Assembly: GCA_943370355.1 (NCBI GenBank)
Contig: CALRQP020000004.1
Location: 85,037 to 149,036 of the forward strand
Reading direction: 5' to 3'
Length of the DNA stretch: 64,000 bases
Origin: JADCGM01 sp943370355
GTDB lineage: Bacteria > Pseudomonadota > Alphaproteobacteria > Sphingomonadales > Sphingomonadaceae
Position 1 is the stretch's first letter. Every line of letters begins with the position of its first letter. The position numbers were made by a program, and so were the translations under genes. The notes under the pieces were generated by a model that did not search any database, had not been told where the DNA came from, and saw nothing but the letters and a program-made list of their open reading frames with translations. Positions 17,667 to 27,200 of this stretch are shown here, in pieces.

Positions 17667-19043
17667 TCATTTTCCCGGAGTCAGGACAGCGTCGATGCGG
17701 CCAAGCGCGCGGCGCAAATCCTCAGGCCGCCAGGCGTTGGCGTCCTTGACCGCCGCATAGGCGCTCGTGATGTGCGGCCGTGCCGCGGCCACGCGCTGCC
17801 GGTCCAGCTGGCCCGACGCTGCCATCGCGTTGACCAGCGTATCGACCGCCATCACCGCCTGCGCCCCACCCTGATAGTCGGTGTAGCGCTGCGCCGTTGC
17901 GCCCGAGAGCACGTCATTCAGAATTGCCAGCGTCTGCGCGCGTGAGAAGTCCACACCGTTCATGGCGTCCGCAAGCCGCCGCGAGGTCGCCGCCAGTGCA
18001 CGTGCGCTCGCGGCATTCGCCGAGGGCGAGGTTGCAAACGACGCATGGAAGGCGCGCGAGTCCTTCTCGAACTGCGTCGACAGGCCAGGTGCCGCAACCT
18101 TCGCAGCCGCACCGAGCATCAGCATATTCTCATCGTTGAACGACGGCATCCCTGGCGGCAGCGGACGACCGCTGTTGGCGAGGTAGGTCGATTTGAAGGC
18201 AGCCCCATCGGCGAACGACCGGTGGCAGGTGCGGCAGTCATAGAAGGTGAATTCCGGGAAGGCCCCGTCGGTCGCGCGTCCCGGCGTGGTGAACAGATCC
18301 AGCGCGCGCTCGACTGCCATCGCCTGCCCGACCGCCCAGACCTTGACGCCGCCCGCGACCGTCTTGCCGCGCGACCGGTAATCGGCGTCTTCGTCATGGT
18401 GCAGCTGCAGTGCGGTGAACAGGTCGAGCTCGAAGGAAATCCTCGGATGCCCTGCCGCCATGATCCGGTGCGTGACGAACTGCTGGCCCTTCGCGCCGAA
18501 ATGGCAGTCGAGGCAGTTCGCCGCGCGCGCCTTCGGCTGATCGAGCGGGATCAGGCCGGCGGCGACATTGGCCTTGTGCGAGACCCCTACGGCCGTGTGG
18601 CTCGCGAGCCATCCCGAGCTGCCGCCGTGGCAGGCCTCGCAGCCCACGCCATCGCTGAGTTCAAATCGCGGCCCGCGGTCCGCTGCCGGCGGTGCGTCGG
18701 CATGGCAGGACAAGCAGGCGGGCGCGGATTGCGCCGGCCCCATACCGAGCCGCTCGCTGATCCGCTGCGAACGCGGCTCAAGCAGCACCCGCCAGGCCCG
18801 CGCGTGTGCACCGGTCGTCGAACTTTCGTCCTGCCAGGTGAGGAGTTCATTCTGGCGGACCGACGTGCCCGTCGCTTCCTGGCGGCCATGACAGGTGGAT
18901 CCGGCGCAGGTCGCCACGCCTTCGTGAACGCCCTGACGCGGACCCGCGGTTGCAGCGTCGACTCGGCCAGAATCGACGGCAAACGCCAGCGCCAGCGCTG
19001 CGGCTGCCATGACCCCCAAGGATTTCAATCCGTTCAGCCCCAT
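17667..19043 (-). CDS. Multiheme cytochrome c with one CX4CH and four CXXCH sites
   Basis: A 458-residue exported cytochrome resembling the cytochrome c554-like group. A signal peptide ends near residue 30. The first heme site is C-A-G-S-T-C-H (Cys46-Cys51-His52), that is CX4CH, followed by four ordinary CXXCH sites (ACLSCH, GCEACH, NCLDCH, DCRTCH), giving up to five hemes. The C-terminal 150 residues are alpha-helical and heme-free. It is the first gene of the minus-strand operon and would be the periplasmic entry cytochrome for the barrel and decaheme partner. CX4CH sites are known in some c3-type cytochromes; whether this one is occupied is untested. Confidence 0.75.
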   Translation of the reverse strand: MGLNGLKSLGVMAAAALALAFAVDSGRVDAATAGPRQGVHEGVATCAGSTCHGRQEATGTSVRQNELLTWQDESSTTGAHARAWRVLLEPRSQRISERLGMGPAQSAPACLSCHADAPPAADRGPRFELSDGVGCEACHGGSSGWLASHTAVGVSHKANVAAGLIPLDQPKARAANCLDCHFGAKGQQFVTHRIMAAGHPRISFELDLFTALQLHHDEDADYRSRGKTVAGGVKVWAVGQAMAVERALDLFTTPGRATDGAFPEFTFYDCRTCHRSFADGAAFKSTYLANSGRPLPPGMPSFNDENMLMLGAAAKVAAPGLSTQFEKDSRAFHASFATSPSANAASARALAATSRRLADAMNGVDFSRAQTLAILNDVLSGATAQRYTDYQGGAQAVMAVDTLVNAMAASGQLDRQRVAAARPHITSAYAAVKDANAWRPEDLRRALGRIDAVLTPGK

Positions 19044-19164
19044 CGCCCCCTCAAGCGGCTTCGCGTCGTTACGGTTCTAACATTACATGGCCCGGCGTAA
19101 AGCCGCTAACTGATCATCACGACAAAGGAACGACTCGCACCCGTCATAAGACCGCCATATGGTT

Positions 19165-19187
19165 CGATTCGTGCCGGTACCGAATCG
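19165..19187. promoter_or_regulatory. Inverted repeat upstream of gdhA
   Basis: CGATTCG and CGAATCG (7 bp each, 9-nt spacer) lie 23 nt before the gdhA start, within the intergenic region shared with the multiheme operon. It could be an operator for gdhA. The regulator is unknown. Confidence 0.3.
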
Positions 19188-19209
19188 GCTGAAATCGGGG
19201 GGAACTATC

Positions 19210-20571
19210 ATGGCAATTGAAGATCATGTCGACCTGAACGCGTTCGTCGAAGGCGTCCGCCGCCGCAATCCGGGACAGCCGGAATTTGCGCAGGCTGTTC
19301 AGGAAGTTGCCGAAGACATCTTCGAGTTCATCCAGGACAAGGAACAGTATCACAAATATCAGATCCTGCGCCGCATCGCCGAGCCGGATCGCGTCATCTC
19401 GTTCCGCGTGTGCTGGGAAGACGACAAGGGCAATATCCGTGTGCAGCGCGGCTGGCGCGTGCAGAACAACAATGCGATCGGCCCCTACAAGGGCGGCATC
19501 CGCTTCCATCCGTCGGTCACCGAATCGGTGCTGAAATTCCTCGCCTTCGAGCAGACCTTCAAGAATGCTTTGACCGGCCTGCCCATGGGCGGTGGCAAAG
19601 GCGGCTCCAACTTCAACCCGAAGGGCAAGTCACAAAACGAAGTCATGCGCTTCTGCCAGAGCTTCATGACCGAGCTCTATCGTCATATCGGCGCAGACGT
19701 CGACGTGCCGGCCGGCGACATCGGGGTCGGCGGCCGCGAGATCGGCTTCATGTTCGGCCAGTATAAGCGAATCACCAACGAGTTCACCGGCGTGCTGACC
19801 GGCAAGGGCCTCGAATTCGGTGGCTCACTGATTCGCACCGAAGCAACCGGCTATGGTGCCGTCTATTTCCTGCAGAACATGCTCACGCATGTCGGCCAGG
19901 GCATCGAGGGCAAGAACGTTGTCATCTCGGGCTCGGGCAACGTCGCGACGCATGCGGCCGAGAAGATCAACCAGCTCGGCGGCAAGGTGCTGACGCTCTC
20001 CGACTCGGAAGGCTTCGTTCACGATCCGGACGGCATCACCCAGGACAAGGTGAACTGGATCAAGGAGCTCAAGAACAAGCGCCGCGGCCGCATCTCCGAA
20101 TATGTAAAGGAGTTCAAGGGCGCGACCTTCCACGGCGACGGTGCCAAGCCCTGGGGCGTCGCCTGTGACATCGCCCTGCCCTGCGCGACGCAGAATGAGC
20201 TCAAGGGCAAGGATGCGGAGACGCTCGTCGCCAATGGCTGCAAGGCGGTCAGCGAAGGCGCCAATATGCCGACCGATCTCGAAGGCGTGCATGTCTTCAA
20301 GAAAGCCGGCACGATCTATGCGCCGGGCAAGGCAGCAAACGCCGGCGGCGTTGCCGTCTCCGGCCTCGAGATGAGCCAGAATTCGGCACGCATCTCGTGG
20401 AAGGAAGAGGATCTGCAGAAGATGCTCAAGGACATCATGCAGGGCATCCACGACCGCTGCGCCGAACATGGCGGCAAGGCGGGCACCAAGCACATCGACT
20501 ATGTGCGCGGCGCCAACATCGCCGGCTTCAAGAAAGTCGCCGACGCGATGCTGGCCTACGGGGTCGTCTGA
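19210..20571 (+). CDS. gdhA: Glutamate dehydrogenase
   Basis: A 453-residue glutamate dehydrogenase interconverting 2-oxoglutarate plus ammonia and glutamate. The catalytic block GGGKGGSNFNPKGKS holds the active Lys, and the Rossmann motif is ISGSGNVATHAAEK. Length (E. coli GdhA is 447) and close sequence style indicate the hexameric NADP-linked type. I use the ATG at 19210, preceded by a GGGGGGAA ribosome binding site, not the upstream in-frame ATG at 19159. A rho-independent terminator follows. Confidence 0.95.
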   Translation: MAIEDHVDLNAFVEGVRRRNPGQPEFAQAVQEVAEDIFEFIQDKEQYHKYQILRRIAEPDRVISFRVCWEDDKGNIRVQRGWRVQNNNAIGPYKGGIRFHPSVTESVLKFLAFEQTFKNALTGLPMGGGKGGSNFNPKGKSQNEVMRFCQSFMTELYRHIGADVDVPAGDIGVGGREIGFMFGQYKRITNEFTGVLTGKGLEFGGSLIRTEATGYGAVYFLQNMLTHVGQGIEGKNVVISGSGNVATHAAEKINQLGGKVLTLSDSEGFVHDPDGITQDKVNWIKELKNKRRGRISEYVKEFKGATFHGDGAKPWGVACDIALPCATQNELKGKDAETLVANGCKAVSEGANMPTDLEGVHVFKKAGTIYAPGKAANAGGVAVSGLEMSQNSARISWKEEDLQKMLKDIMQGIHDRCAEHGGKAGTKHIDYVRGANIAGFKKVADAMLAYGVV

Positions 20572-20579
20572 TCCGGTCC

Positions 20580-20614
20580 AAGGGGAGAGCTCGCAGAGCC
20601 CTCCCCTTTTTCTT
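20580..20614 (+). terminator. Rho-independent terminator of gdhA
   Basis: The stem AAGGGGAG / CTCCCCTT (20580-20587 with 20601-20608) is followed by a T-rich tract to 20614, 9 nt after the gdhA stop. Confidence 0.8.
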
Positions 20615-20646
20615 GTCGCCTGCCCTGCCCGTTTCGAGGACCTGCC

Positions 20647-22302
20647 ATGACCAAGACCAAAGCATCCGACCTGTTCATCCAATGCCTTGAGGCCGAAGGC
20701 GTCGAATATGTGTTCGGCGTGCCCGGCGAGGAGAACCTCGACTTCCTCGACTCGCTGTCGCGGTCGACCAAGATCAAGCTGATCCTGACGCGGCATGAGC
20801 AGGGCGCGGGCTTCATGGCCTCGACCTATGGGCGGCACACCGGCAAGGCCGGCGTCTGCGTCGCGACGCTCGGGCCGGGCGCGACCAATTTCGTGACGGC
20901 GGCCGCCTATGCCTATCTCGGCGGCATGCCGATGATGATGATCACCGGCCAGAAGCCGATCAAAAAGTCGAAGCAGGGCCGCTTCCAGATTCTCGACGTC
21001 GTCGCGATGATGGGGCCGATCACCAAATATACCCACCAGCTCGCGGCCTCGGACAATATCCCGTCGCGCATCCGCGAAGCCTTCCGGCTCGCCGAGGAAG
21101 AGAAGCCCGGCGCGGTCCACCTCGAATTCCCCGAGGACATCGCCGACGAGCATACAGACTCGACGCCGATCCCGGCCAGCGAATGCCGCCGCCCGGTCCC
21201 CGAGGCGAAAGCGATCCGCTCGGCGGTCAAGCGCATCGAAAAGGCGAAGTCGCCGATCCTCGTCATTGGCGCGGGTGCCAACCGGCGCATGACCAGCCGC
21301 ATGCTGACCCAGCTCATCGACAAGACCGGCATCCCGTTCGTGACCACCCAGCTCGGCAAGGGCGTGGTCGATGAGCGGCACCCGAAGTTCGTCGGCTGTG
21401 CGGCGCTGTCCGCTGGCGACTTCGTGCACCGCGCGATCGAACATGCCGACCTCATCGTCAACGTCGGGCATGACGTGATCGAAAAGCCGCCCTTCTTCAT
21501 GAAGACCGGCGGTACCGAGGTCATCCACATCAACTTCCGCTCGGCCGAAGTCGATCCGGTGTACTTCCCGCAGATCGAGGTGATCGGCGATGTCGGCAAT
21601 GCGATCTGGCAGATCAAGGAAGACATCATGCCCCAAGGGCATTGGAATTTCGATTTCATGCTCAAGGCGCGTGCCGCCGAGATCGACCACCGCGGCGACA
21701 CCGTCAACGACAAGCGCTACCCGATCTATCCGCAATATCTGGTCAGCGAAGTCCGCAAGGCGATGCCGTCCGACGGGATCATCTGCCTCGACAACGGCGT
21801 CTACAAAATCTGGTTCGCACGCAATTATGAGGCGCATCAGCCCAACACCGTGCTGCTCGACAATGCGCTCGCGACGATGGGCGCGGGCCTGCCGTCGGGC
21901 ATGGCGTCAAAGATGGTCTATCCGGGCCGCAAGGTGCTCTCGATCTGCGGTGACGGCGGCTTCATGATGAACAGCCAAGAGATGGAGACGGCCGTCCGCC
22001 TCGGCCTCGACATGGTCGTGCTGATCCTCAACGACAACAGCTACGGCATGATCCGCTGGAAGCAGGCGAACATGGGCTTCAAGGATTGGGGTCTGACCTA
22101 TGGCAACCCCGACTTCGTCGCCTATGCCGAAAGCTATGGCGCCAAGGGCCACCGCGTCACCAGCGCCGAGATGCTGCCCGGCCTGCTCGCCGACTGCCTG
22201 AACGCCAAGGGCGTGCATCTGATCGACTGCCCGGTCGATTATTCCGACAATGACCGGATCCTCAACAAGGAAATCAAGGAAGTCAGCAAGGCGCTGACCT
22301 GA
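20647..22302 (+). CDS. Acetolactate synthase large subunit (ThDP enzyme)
   Basis: A 551-residue thiamine-diphosphate enzyme of the acetolactate synthase group, condensing two pyruvates (or pyruvate and 2-oxobutyrate). The N-terminal catalytic Glu lies in LTRHEQGAG near residue 52. The ThDP-magnesium motif GDGGFMMNSQEMETA leads to NDNSYGM near 435-465. No small regulatory subunit gene follows, so it may be the catabolic AlsS-like type or an IlvB whose partner is elsewhere. It follows gdhA but is separated from it by a terminator. Confidence 0.85.
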   Translation: MTKTKASDLFIQCLEAEGVEYVFGVPGEENLDFLDSLSRSTKIKLILTRHEQGAGFMASTYGRHTGKAGVCVATLGPGATNFVTAAAYAYLGGMPMMMITGQKPIKKSKQGRFQILDVVAMMGPITKYTHQLAASDNIPSRIREAFRLAEEEKPGAVHLEFPEDIADEHTDSTPIPASECRRPVPEAKAIRSAVKRIEKAKSPILVIGAGANRRMTSRMLTQLIDKTGIPFVTTQLGKGVVDERHPKFVGCAALSAGDFVHRAIEHADLIVNVGHDVIEKPPFFMKTGGTEVIHINFRSAEVDPVYFPQIEVIGDVGNAIWQIKEDIMPQGHWNFDFMLKARAAEIDHRGDTVNDKRYPIYPQYLVSEVRKAMPSDGIICLDNGVYKIWFARNYEAHQPNTVLLDNALATMGAGLPSGMASKMVYPGRKVLSICGDGGFMMNSQEMETAVRLGLDMVVLILNDNSYGMIRWKQANMGFKDWGLTYGNPDFVAYAESYGAKGHRVTSAEMLPGLLADCLNAKGVHLIDCPVDYSDNDRILNKEIKEVSKALT

Positions 22303-22306
22303 GCCA

Positions 22307-22337
22307 ATGCGGGCGCGGCGCGATGCCGCGCCCGCAT
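22307..22337. terminator. Strong hairpin after the acetolactate synthase gene
   Basis: A perfect 13-bp inverted repeat (22307-22319 with 22325-22337, 5-nt loop) starts 4 nt after the stop. It lacks a T tract, so termination may be weak or factor-dependent. Confidence 0.55.
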
Positions 22338-22416
22338 CCGGCTGCGCCATTCACCGTAGTTCCAGCGAAACCAACGAGGCCGGTCCGCCGGCCACTGGAC
22401 GTTCGGTGGAGGCGGT

Positions 22417-23520
22417 ATGCAACGTGGTGGTGGCTGGAGTGGTTGCGGACAAAGCGCCCGCATCGCGGCGCTTGTCATCGTGCTGGCCTTATCTGCGTTT
22501 CCTGCGGCAGGCGCGCCCGGTGGCTCTAGCCAATCTCCCGTCCCCTTGCGTTCGCTGGCTCCAAACGCGTCCTCGGCGAACCCGCGCAACATGGACACGC
22601 GCAGTCCCGCCGCCGCCAGCCGGATCGATCTCAATGGAGCCGGTCTCATCTACGCCGCCACAGCCGCTGGCTCGGCCGGTGCGAACGCTGCTTCCGGAAA
22701 GGTCACGCTGGACCAGCTGGTGAACATCCGTGAGGCGGTGGTTGCCGACTCCGTCAGCAAGGTCGGCGATGCCTTGGTTTTCACCAGCACGAATACGGCC
22801 GGCGCCGCTGGAACAGCCGGCATGCCAATGGCGTGGACCGACATGCTGGATGGCCTGCTCGCGACACCGGTCCCCACGTCGGACTCGTCGGCAGAGGCTG
22901 AACTGGTTGTCGCGAGCAACAATCTCGCGGGCGACCGGAGCTGGCCGGACGACAGAGCAGATGAGCGGCGCGCGCCCTATCGCGCCGCAACAATCCTCAA
23001 CCGCGACTTCTCCGGCGCGCTCGCCGAAACCTGGCGGCCGATCGGAGCCGGCGTGCGCAGCGTCGTGACCCGCACCTTCGTCGAAGGCCTGCCCTTCGTG
23101 TCACCCGCCGAGCGGCAGGGCACGTTCCTGCGCGCCCAGCCCGCCGCGCCCGACTCCGCCGTCGGCGTCGAACAGACGATCACCGTTGCCGCAGGTGAGC
23201 GGATCACCTTTGCTGTGCTGTTCTCATCGCCCGGCCATACCTTCGGCGACGAAGTCGCCGTTGATCTGGTGCGCGGCGACGAAAGCATTCCGCTGTTCAT
23301 GCAGAACGGCGTGCGCGCAGGCGATCCGGCCTGGCAAACCGTCGACCATATCGTCCCGCCGGGCCGCGAGGGCACCTACAAGCTGCGCTTCACGCTGGTC
23401 GCCGGACGTTCGGCGGCCGACCTGCCCTCCGCCGGATTTGTCGTCCTGAAACGGCCGCCCACTCTGCAGGCCGACCGGTCGGCATCACCCGGTATCGACG
23501 CGGCGAGCTGGGCCGGTTGA
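22417..23520 (+). CDS. Secreted protein of unknown function
   Basis: A 367-residue protein I do not recognise. A hydrophobic segment at about 16-33 (ALVIVLALSAFPAAG) acts as a signal peptide. The middle is rich in Ala, Gly, Thr and Ser (about 55-150) and the C-terminal half looks like beta-rich domains (ITVAAGERITFAVLFSSPG). The ATG at 22417 has a GGTGGAGG site 5 nt upstream. It stands alone after the acetolactate synthase hairpin and is convergent with the PilZ-like gene. Surface or periplasmic location is inferred from the signal only. Confidence 0.65.
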   Translation: MQRGGGWSGCGQSARIAALVIVLALSAFPAAGAPGGSSQSPVPLRSLAPNASSANPRNMDTRSPAAASRIDLNGAGLIYAATAAGSAGANAASGKVTLDQLVNIREAVVADSVSKVGDALVFTSTNTAGAAGTAGMPMAWTDMLDGLLATPVPTSDSSAEAELVVASNNLAGDRSWPDDRADERRAPYRAATILNRDFSGALAETWRPIGAGVRSVVTRTFVEGLPFVSPAERQGTFLRAQPAAPDSAVGVEQTITVAAGERITFAVLFSSPGHTFGDEVAVDLVRGDESIPLFMQNGVRAGDPAWQTVDHIVPPGREGTYKLRFTLVAGRSAADLPSAGFVVLKRPPTLQADRSASPGIDAASWAG

Positions 23521-23531
23521 TCAGTCGTCGC

Positions 23532-23894
23532 TCAGGCGCTCCAATGCTGGCCGAGCCCGGCATCCGACATGGCCTGGACGAGCAACTCTTCGGGCAGCGG
23601 TGCGTCGAACTTCACACCGAACAGCGTGTCGCGGCTCCAGCGGATTTCGCCGCTGCGCTCGACCCCGCCACCGAAATCGATGAGCGCGTGTGTCCCGGCA
23701 AATGGTGCCTGTGCTGCTTCGGCCATCATGCCATGGGCAGCAATATTGTGCAGATCTGCGACAAAGCTTCGCTCGGCCAGGGTGATACGCACATGCCCTT
23801 TCGCCAGCTCGCGCGGCTCGGCGCGTCGAGCCTCCGCGCTCTCGAACGCTGCCTTCAACGCCGTCGCACTGGAAGCCTCGGTCCACATCGCCAT
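23532..23894 (-). CDS. PilZ-like domain protein
   Basis: A 120-residue single-domain protein with the overall shape of a PilZ c-di-GMP receptor: DLHNIAAHGMM followed by a strand-rich part ending GEIRWSRDTLFGVKFDAPL. In the usual [D/N]-x-S-x-x-G motif the Ser is replaced by Ala (NIAAHG), and only a partial Arg motif precedes it, so ligand binding may be lost. The ATG at 23894 follows an AGGAG site. A diguanylate cyclase lies at 60351, far away. Confidence 0.6.
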   Translation of the reverse strand: MAMWTEASSATALKAAFESAEARRAEPRELAKGHVRITLAERSFVADLHNIAAHGMMAEAAQAPFAGTHALIDFGGGVERSGEIRWSRDTLFGVKFDAPLPEELLVQAMSDAGLGQHWSA

Positions 23895-24257
23895 CGTCTC
23901 CTTTCGCTGCGAGACTGGGGTGCGGACCTCAAAACAACGTGAAGAGCTATGGTTAAATGAGAAAGTCGATACGCCCCCGTAGCTAAACCCCTGACAAAAA
24001 GTGAGGTTTTCCAATGGGTGCGGCGATGCGGACGTTTGTATTTCGGCTGCTCGTGCGCTAGACCGTGAAGGGGAAAATCGGCCGGATTGCGTTACCTCTA
24101 CGGGTAACGCAGCAAATCTGACTTTGTTCCAAGTGTTTAGCTTAAGCGTTCTGGTCGGGTTCATCCAATATCTGCGTACCGCGTAGCTCCATGTAAGAGC
24201 CGCCCGGTCGCACCCTTGGCCGGCCGGATGTATTTTTAGGGGGCGAGCGTTCAGCCA
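23895..24257. promoter_or_regulatory. 363-bp divergent intergenic region before the exoprotein gene, with a palindrome
   Basis: This region must hold the promoters of the PilZ-like gene (minus) and of the two-partner-secretion cluster (plus). Its main visible element is a 9-bp inverted repeat, TGCGTTACC and GGTAACGCA at 24088-24111 with a 6-nt loop, about 147 nt before the exoprotein start. I see no convincing coding sequence and no clear sigma54 site here. Confidence 0.45.
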
Positions 24258-27200
24258 ATGGCGAAACCCGGACTTTCATCGGTTCGATACGCACAGCGCG
24301 CGGCGTCGCGTCTCGCACTCCTCTGCGCAGGCAGCACGCTTGCTGCGACGACGGCCTTGGCGCAGGGCCTGACCGGCGGCTCGGTCGCCGCTGGCAGCGC
24401 GCAGATTGGCGCAACCGTCGCCGGCCAGACGACGATTACCCAGACCACCAGCAAGGCCGTCATCAACTGGCAGGGCTTCTCGGTCGGCAGCGGCGAAGCC
24501 GTTCGCTTCGTCCAGCCAGACCGCAATTCGGTCACGCTGAACCGCGTCATTGGCGGCAATGTCTCGAAGATCGACGGCAGCCTCAGCGCCAATGGCCAGG
24601 TCTGGCTGCTCAATCCCAATGGCGTGCTCATCGGTAATGGCGGACGCATTTCGGCTGCGGGTTTTCTCGCGACGACACGCAGCCTCAGCGATGCCGACTT
24701 CCTCGCCGGCCGCAACAATTTCTCCGGCGACGGCAACGCGCTGATCGGCAATGCCGGATCGATCTCGGTCGACAATGGCTATGCGATCCTCGCAGGCGGC
24801 AAGGTCGATAACAGCGGTCTCGTCGAAGCAAATCTCGGCGAAGTCGTCTTGGCGGCCGGCAAGAGCTTTACGCTCGACCTGTCGGGCGACAAGCTGATCT
24901 CCTTCGCGATCACCACGCCGCTCGAAGTTCTGCCAGACGGCGGCGCGGTCAGCAATTCCGGGACGCTGCGCGCCGATGGTGGCCGTGTGCTGGTCACCGC
25001 CCGCAGTGCGGCCGCGATCGTCGACAGCGTCATCAACATGAGCGGCGTGGTGCAGGCTCGCTCTGCCGATGTCGTCGATGGCGAGGTCATTCTCGACGGC
25101 GGCGACGCGGGCACCGTCAATGTCGGCGGCACGCTCGACGCAGGCGGCAAGGCCAGCGGCCAGACCGGCGGACGCATCGTCGTGCTCGGCAACACGATTG
25201 TCGCGGGCGATACAGCCAAACTGGACGCAAGCGGCGATGCCGGCGGCGGCGAAGTCTATCTCGGCGGCGGCTGGCAGGGTTCCAGCGTCCTCACCGGACG
25301 CGGCAATGCCACGCGCGTGGCGGTCCTCGGCGGCGCATCGCTCGACGCCAGCGCGATCACGCGGGGCAATGGCGGCACGATCGTCGCGTGGAGCGATGTC
25401 ACCAACGCGGACTCGGTGACGCGGGCCTATGGCAATTTCCGCGCCGATGGCGGCGCGACGGGCGGCGACGGCGGACGCATCGAGACCTCCGGGCATTTCC
25501 TCGACACGGCCGGTGTGACCGGCAGCGCATCGTCGATCCTCGGCAAAGGCGGCGAATGGCTGTTCGACCCGTTCAACATTACGATCGTCAGCACGACACC
25601 GATGGCCGGCGGTTTCGGAACGGACGGTGCAGGTGGCCAGCTGTGGACACCGAATGCGGTTGGCTCGCAGGTCAGCACGGCGGATATCCAGAATTTCCTC
25701 AACGCCGGGACCAACGTCACAATTTCGACGGGTCTTGCGGGCAGCGCCGGATCCGAGGCCGGCAACATCACTGCGGCTGCACCGATCAGCAAATCGGCAG
25801 GCGGAAACGTCACGCTCAAACTTGTCGCCGCGAATTCGATCGATTTCAGTGGCTCGATCAGTGTCTTAGGTCAAGGGACCGGCGCGCTGAATGTCGCCCT
25901 CGAAGCCGGTCACAGCATCAGTTTGACCGGGGGCGCCGCGTTTATTGACACCAACGGCGGCAACTTCAGCGCCAAGCTGATAAATGGTGATGCGCTGCGC
26001 GGCGGCGAGTTTATCAGCAACCAGAAGTCGATCCAGACGGGTGCCGGCTCGATCGAGCTGCGCAGTACCTACACCGGGCCGGGAACATCGACAGTCTCAA
26101 TCATCAATGACTCGAATTCGCACCTGCAGACGACGACCGGTGCGATCACACTTGCGGCGGGTGATCAGGGTACCATCGACAATCTTGGCGCACTGACGAC
26201 GGTGTCGGGCAAGATAACCTTCTCGACCGGTGGTGGCGTCGGCGCGTTCATCAACACCGACTCGGATGGCGGCACGCTCACGACCACCAGCGGCAACATC
26301 GATCTGCTGGGCGGTGCCGATGCTGCGATCGTCAGCGGCGCATCGATCAATACCTCCGGCGCGCTCACGATCAGCGGCGAACTCGGGTCGACAGCAACGC
26401 TGTTCGGATCGATTTTTGTGGTCAACGGCATCTCCGTGACGGCAGGCACGTCGATCGACAATCAGGCCATTCTCAATACGAGCAATTCAGCACTGAACTT
26501 TACACTGCTCGGCCGCGGTACCGATCAGATGGCCGCGCTGATGATCGACACCAGCGGCGCGGTCGATACCGGCAGCGGGGCCATCACGATGGCGGCGACC
26601 GGCGGAACCATCAATCTCCACGGCCCGACCATTTCCGCCGGCAACATGTCGTTCACGGCAGATGCTGTCGCCGTCGGCGATTTTGGTGCCGGTAGTGTTG
26701 GCAGCGTCTCGGGCAACAATATCGACCTGATCACCGACGCGCTCACCTTTGCGTCTTCGAGCGGCGTTGGCGGGCCCGAAGGCTTTATCGGGACAAAAAT
26801 TACCCTGAAGCCGACTTCCGACGCGACCAGCATCTGCGTCGCCGACACGGCCTGCAATAACGGTCAGCTTCGACTGTCGTCGCCCGACTTCCGCTATCTG
26901 AACACCAACATGCTCATCGTCGGCTCGGCGACGGGCACCGGTACGCTGACGGTCAACCTGACCCCGGCAGGCCAGCCCGCTGCGACCAACCGCACGACGA
27001 TCTTCCAGATGGGCGGCGCGGGCGGGTTCGCGGACATTTTCGCGCTGCCGCCGCTGTCCACATCCAACACGCTGCGCATCATCGCGGGCGGCGACGTCAA
27101 GCTCGAGGCAGGCAGCCAGTTCAATTTCGCGGGCAATCTCGACCTGATCGCCGGCGGCAAATTCCTGAATGGCGCGGGCAGCACGGCGCTCAATTCGTCG

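Noticed and set aside
19162..19177. Sigma54-like TGG...TGC spacing before gdhA
   Set aside because: Only the GG and GC match; the rest of both elements is poor and it overlaps the inverted repeat.
19044..19209. FNR/CRP-type sites in front of the multiheme operon
   Set aside because: No TTGAT-N4-ATCAA or TGTGA-N6-TCACA pattern is present; TGATCATCA alone is not enough.
19825..21837. 670-codon open frame on the minus strand
   Set aside because: It is antisense to gdhA and the acetolactate synthase gene, whose domains and motifs are unmistakable; long antisense frames are expected in GC-rich coding DNA.
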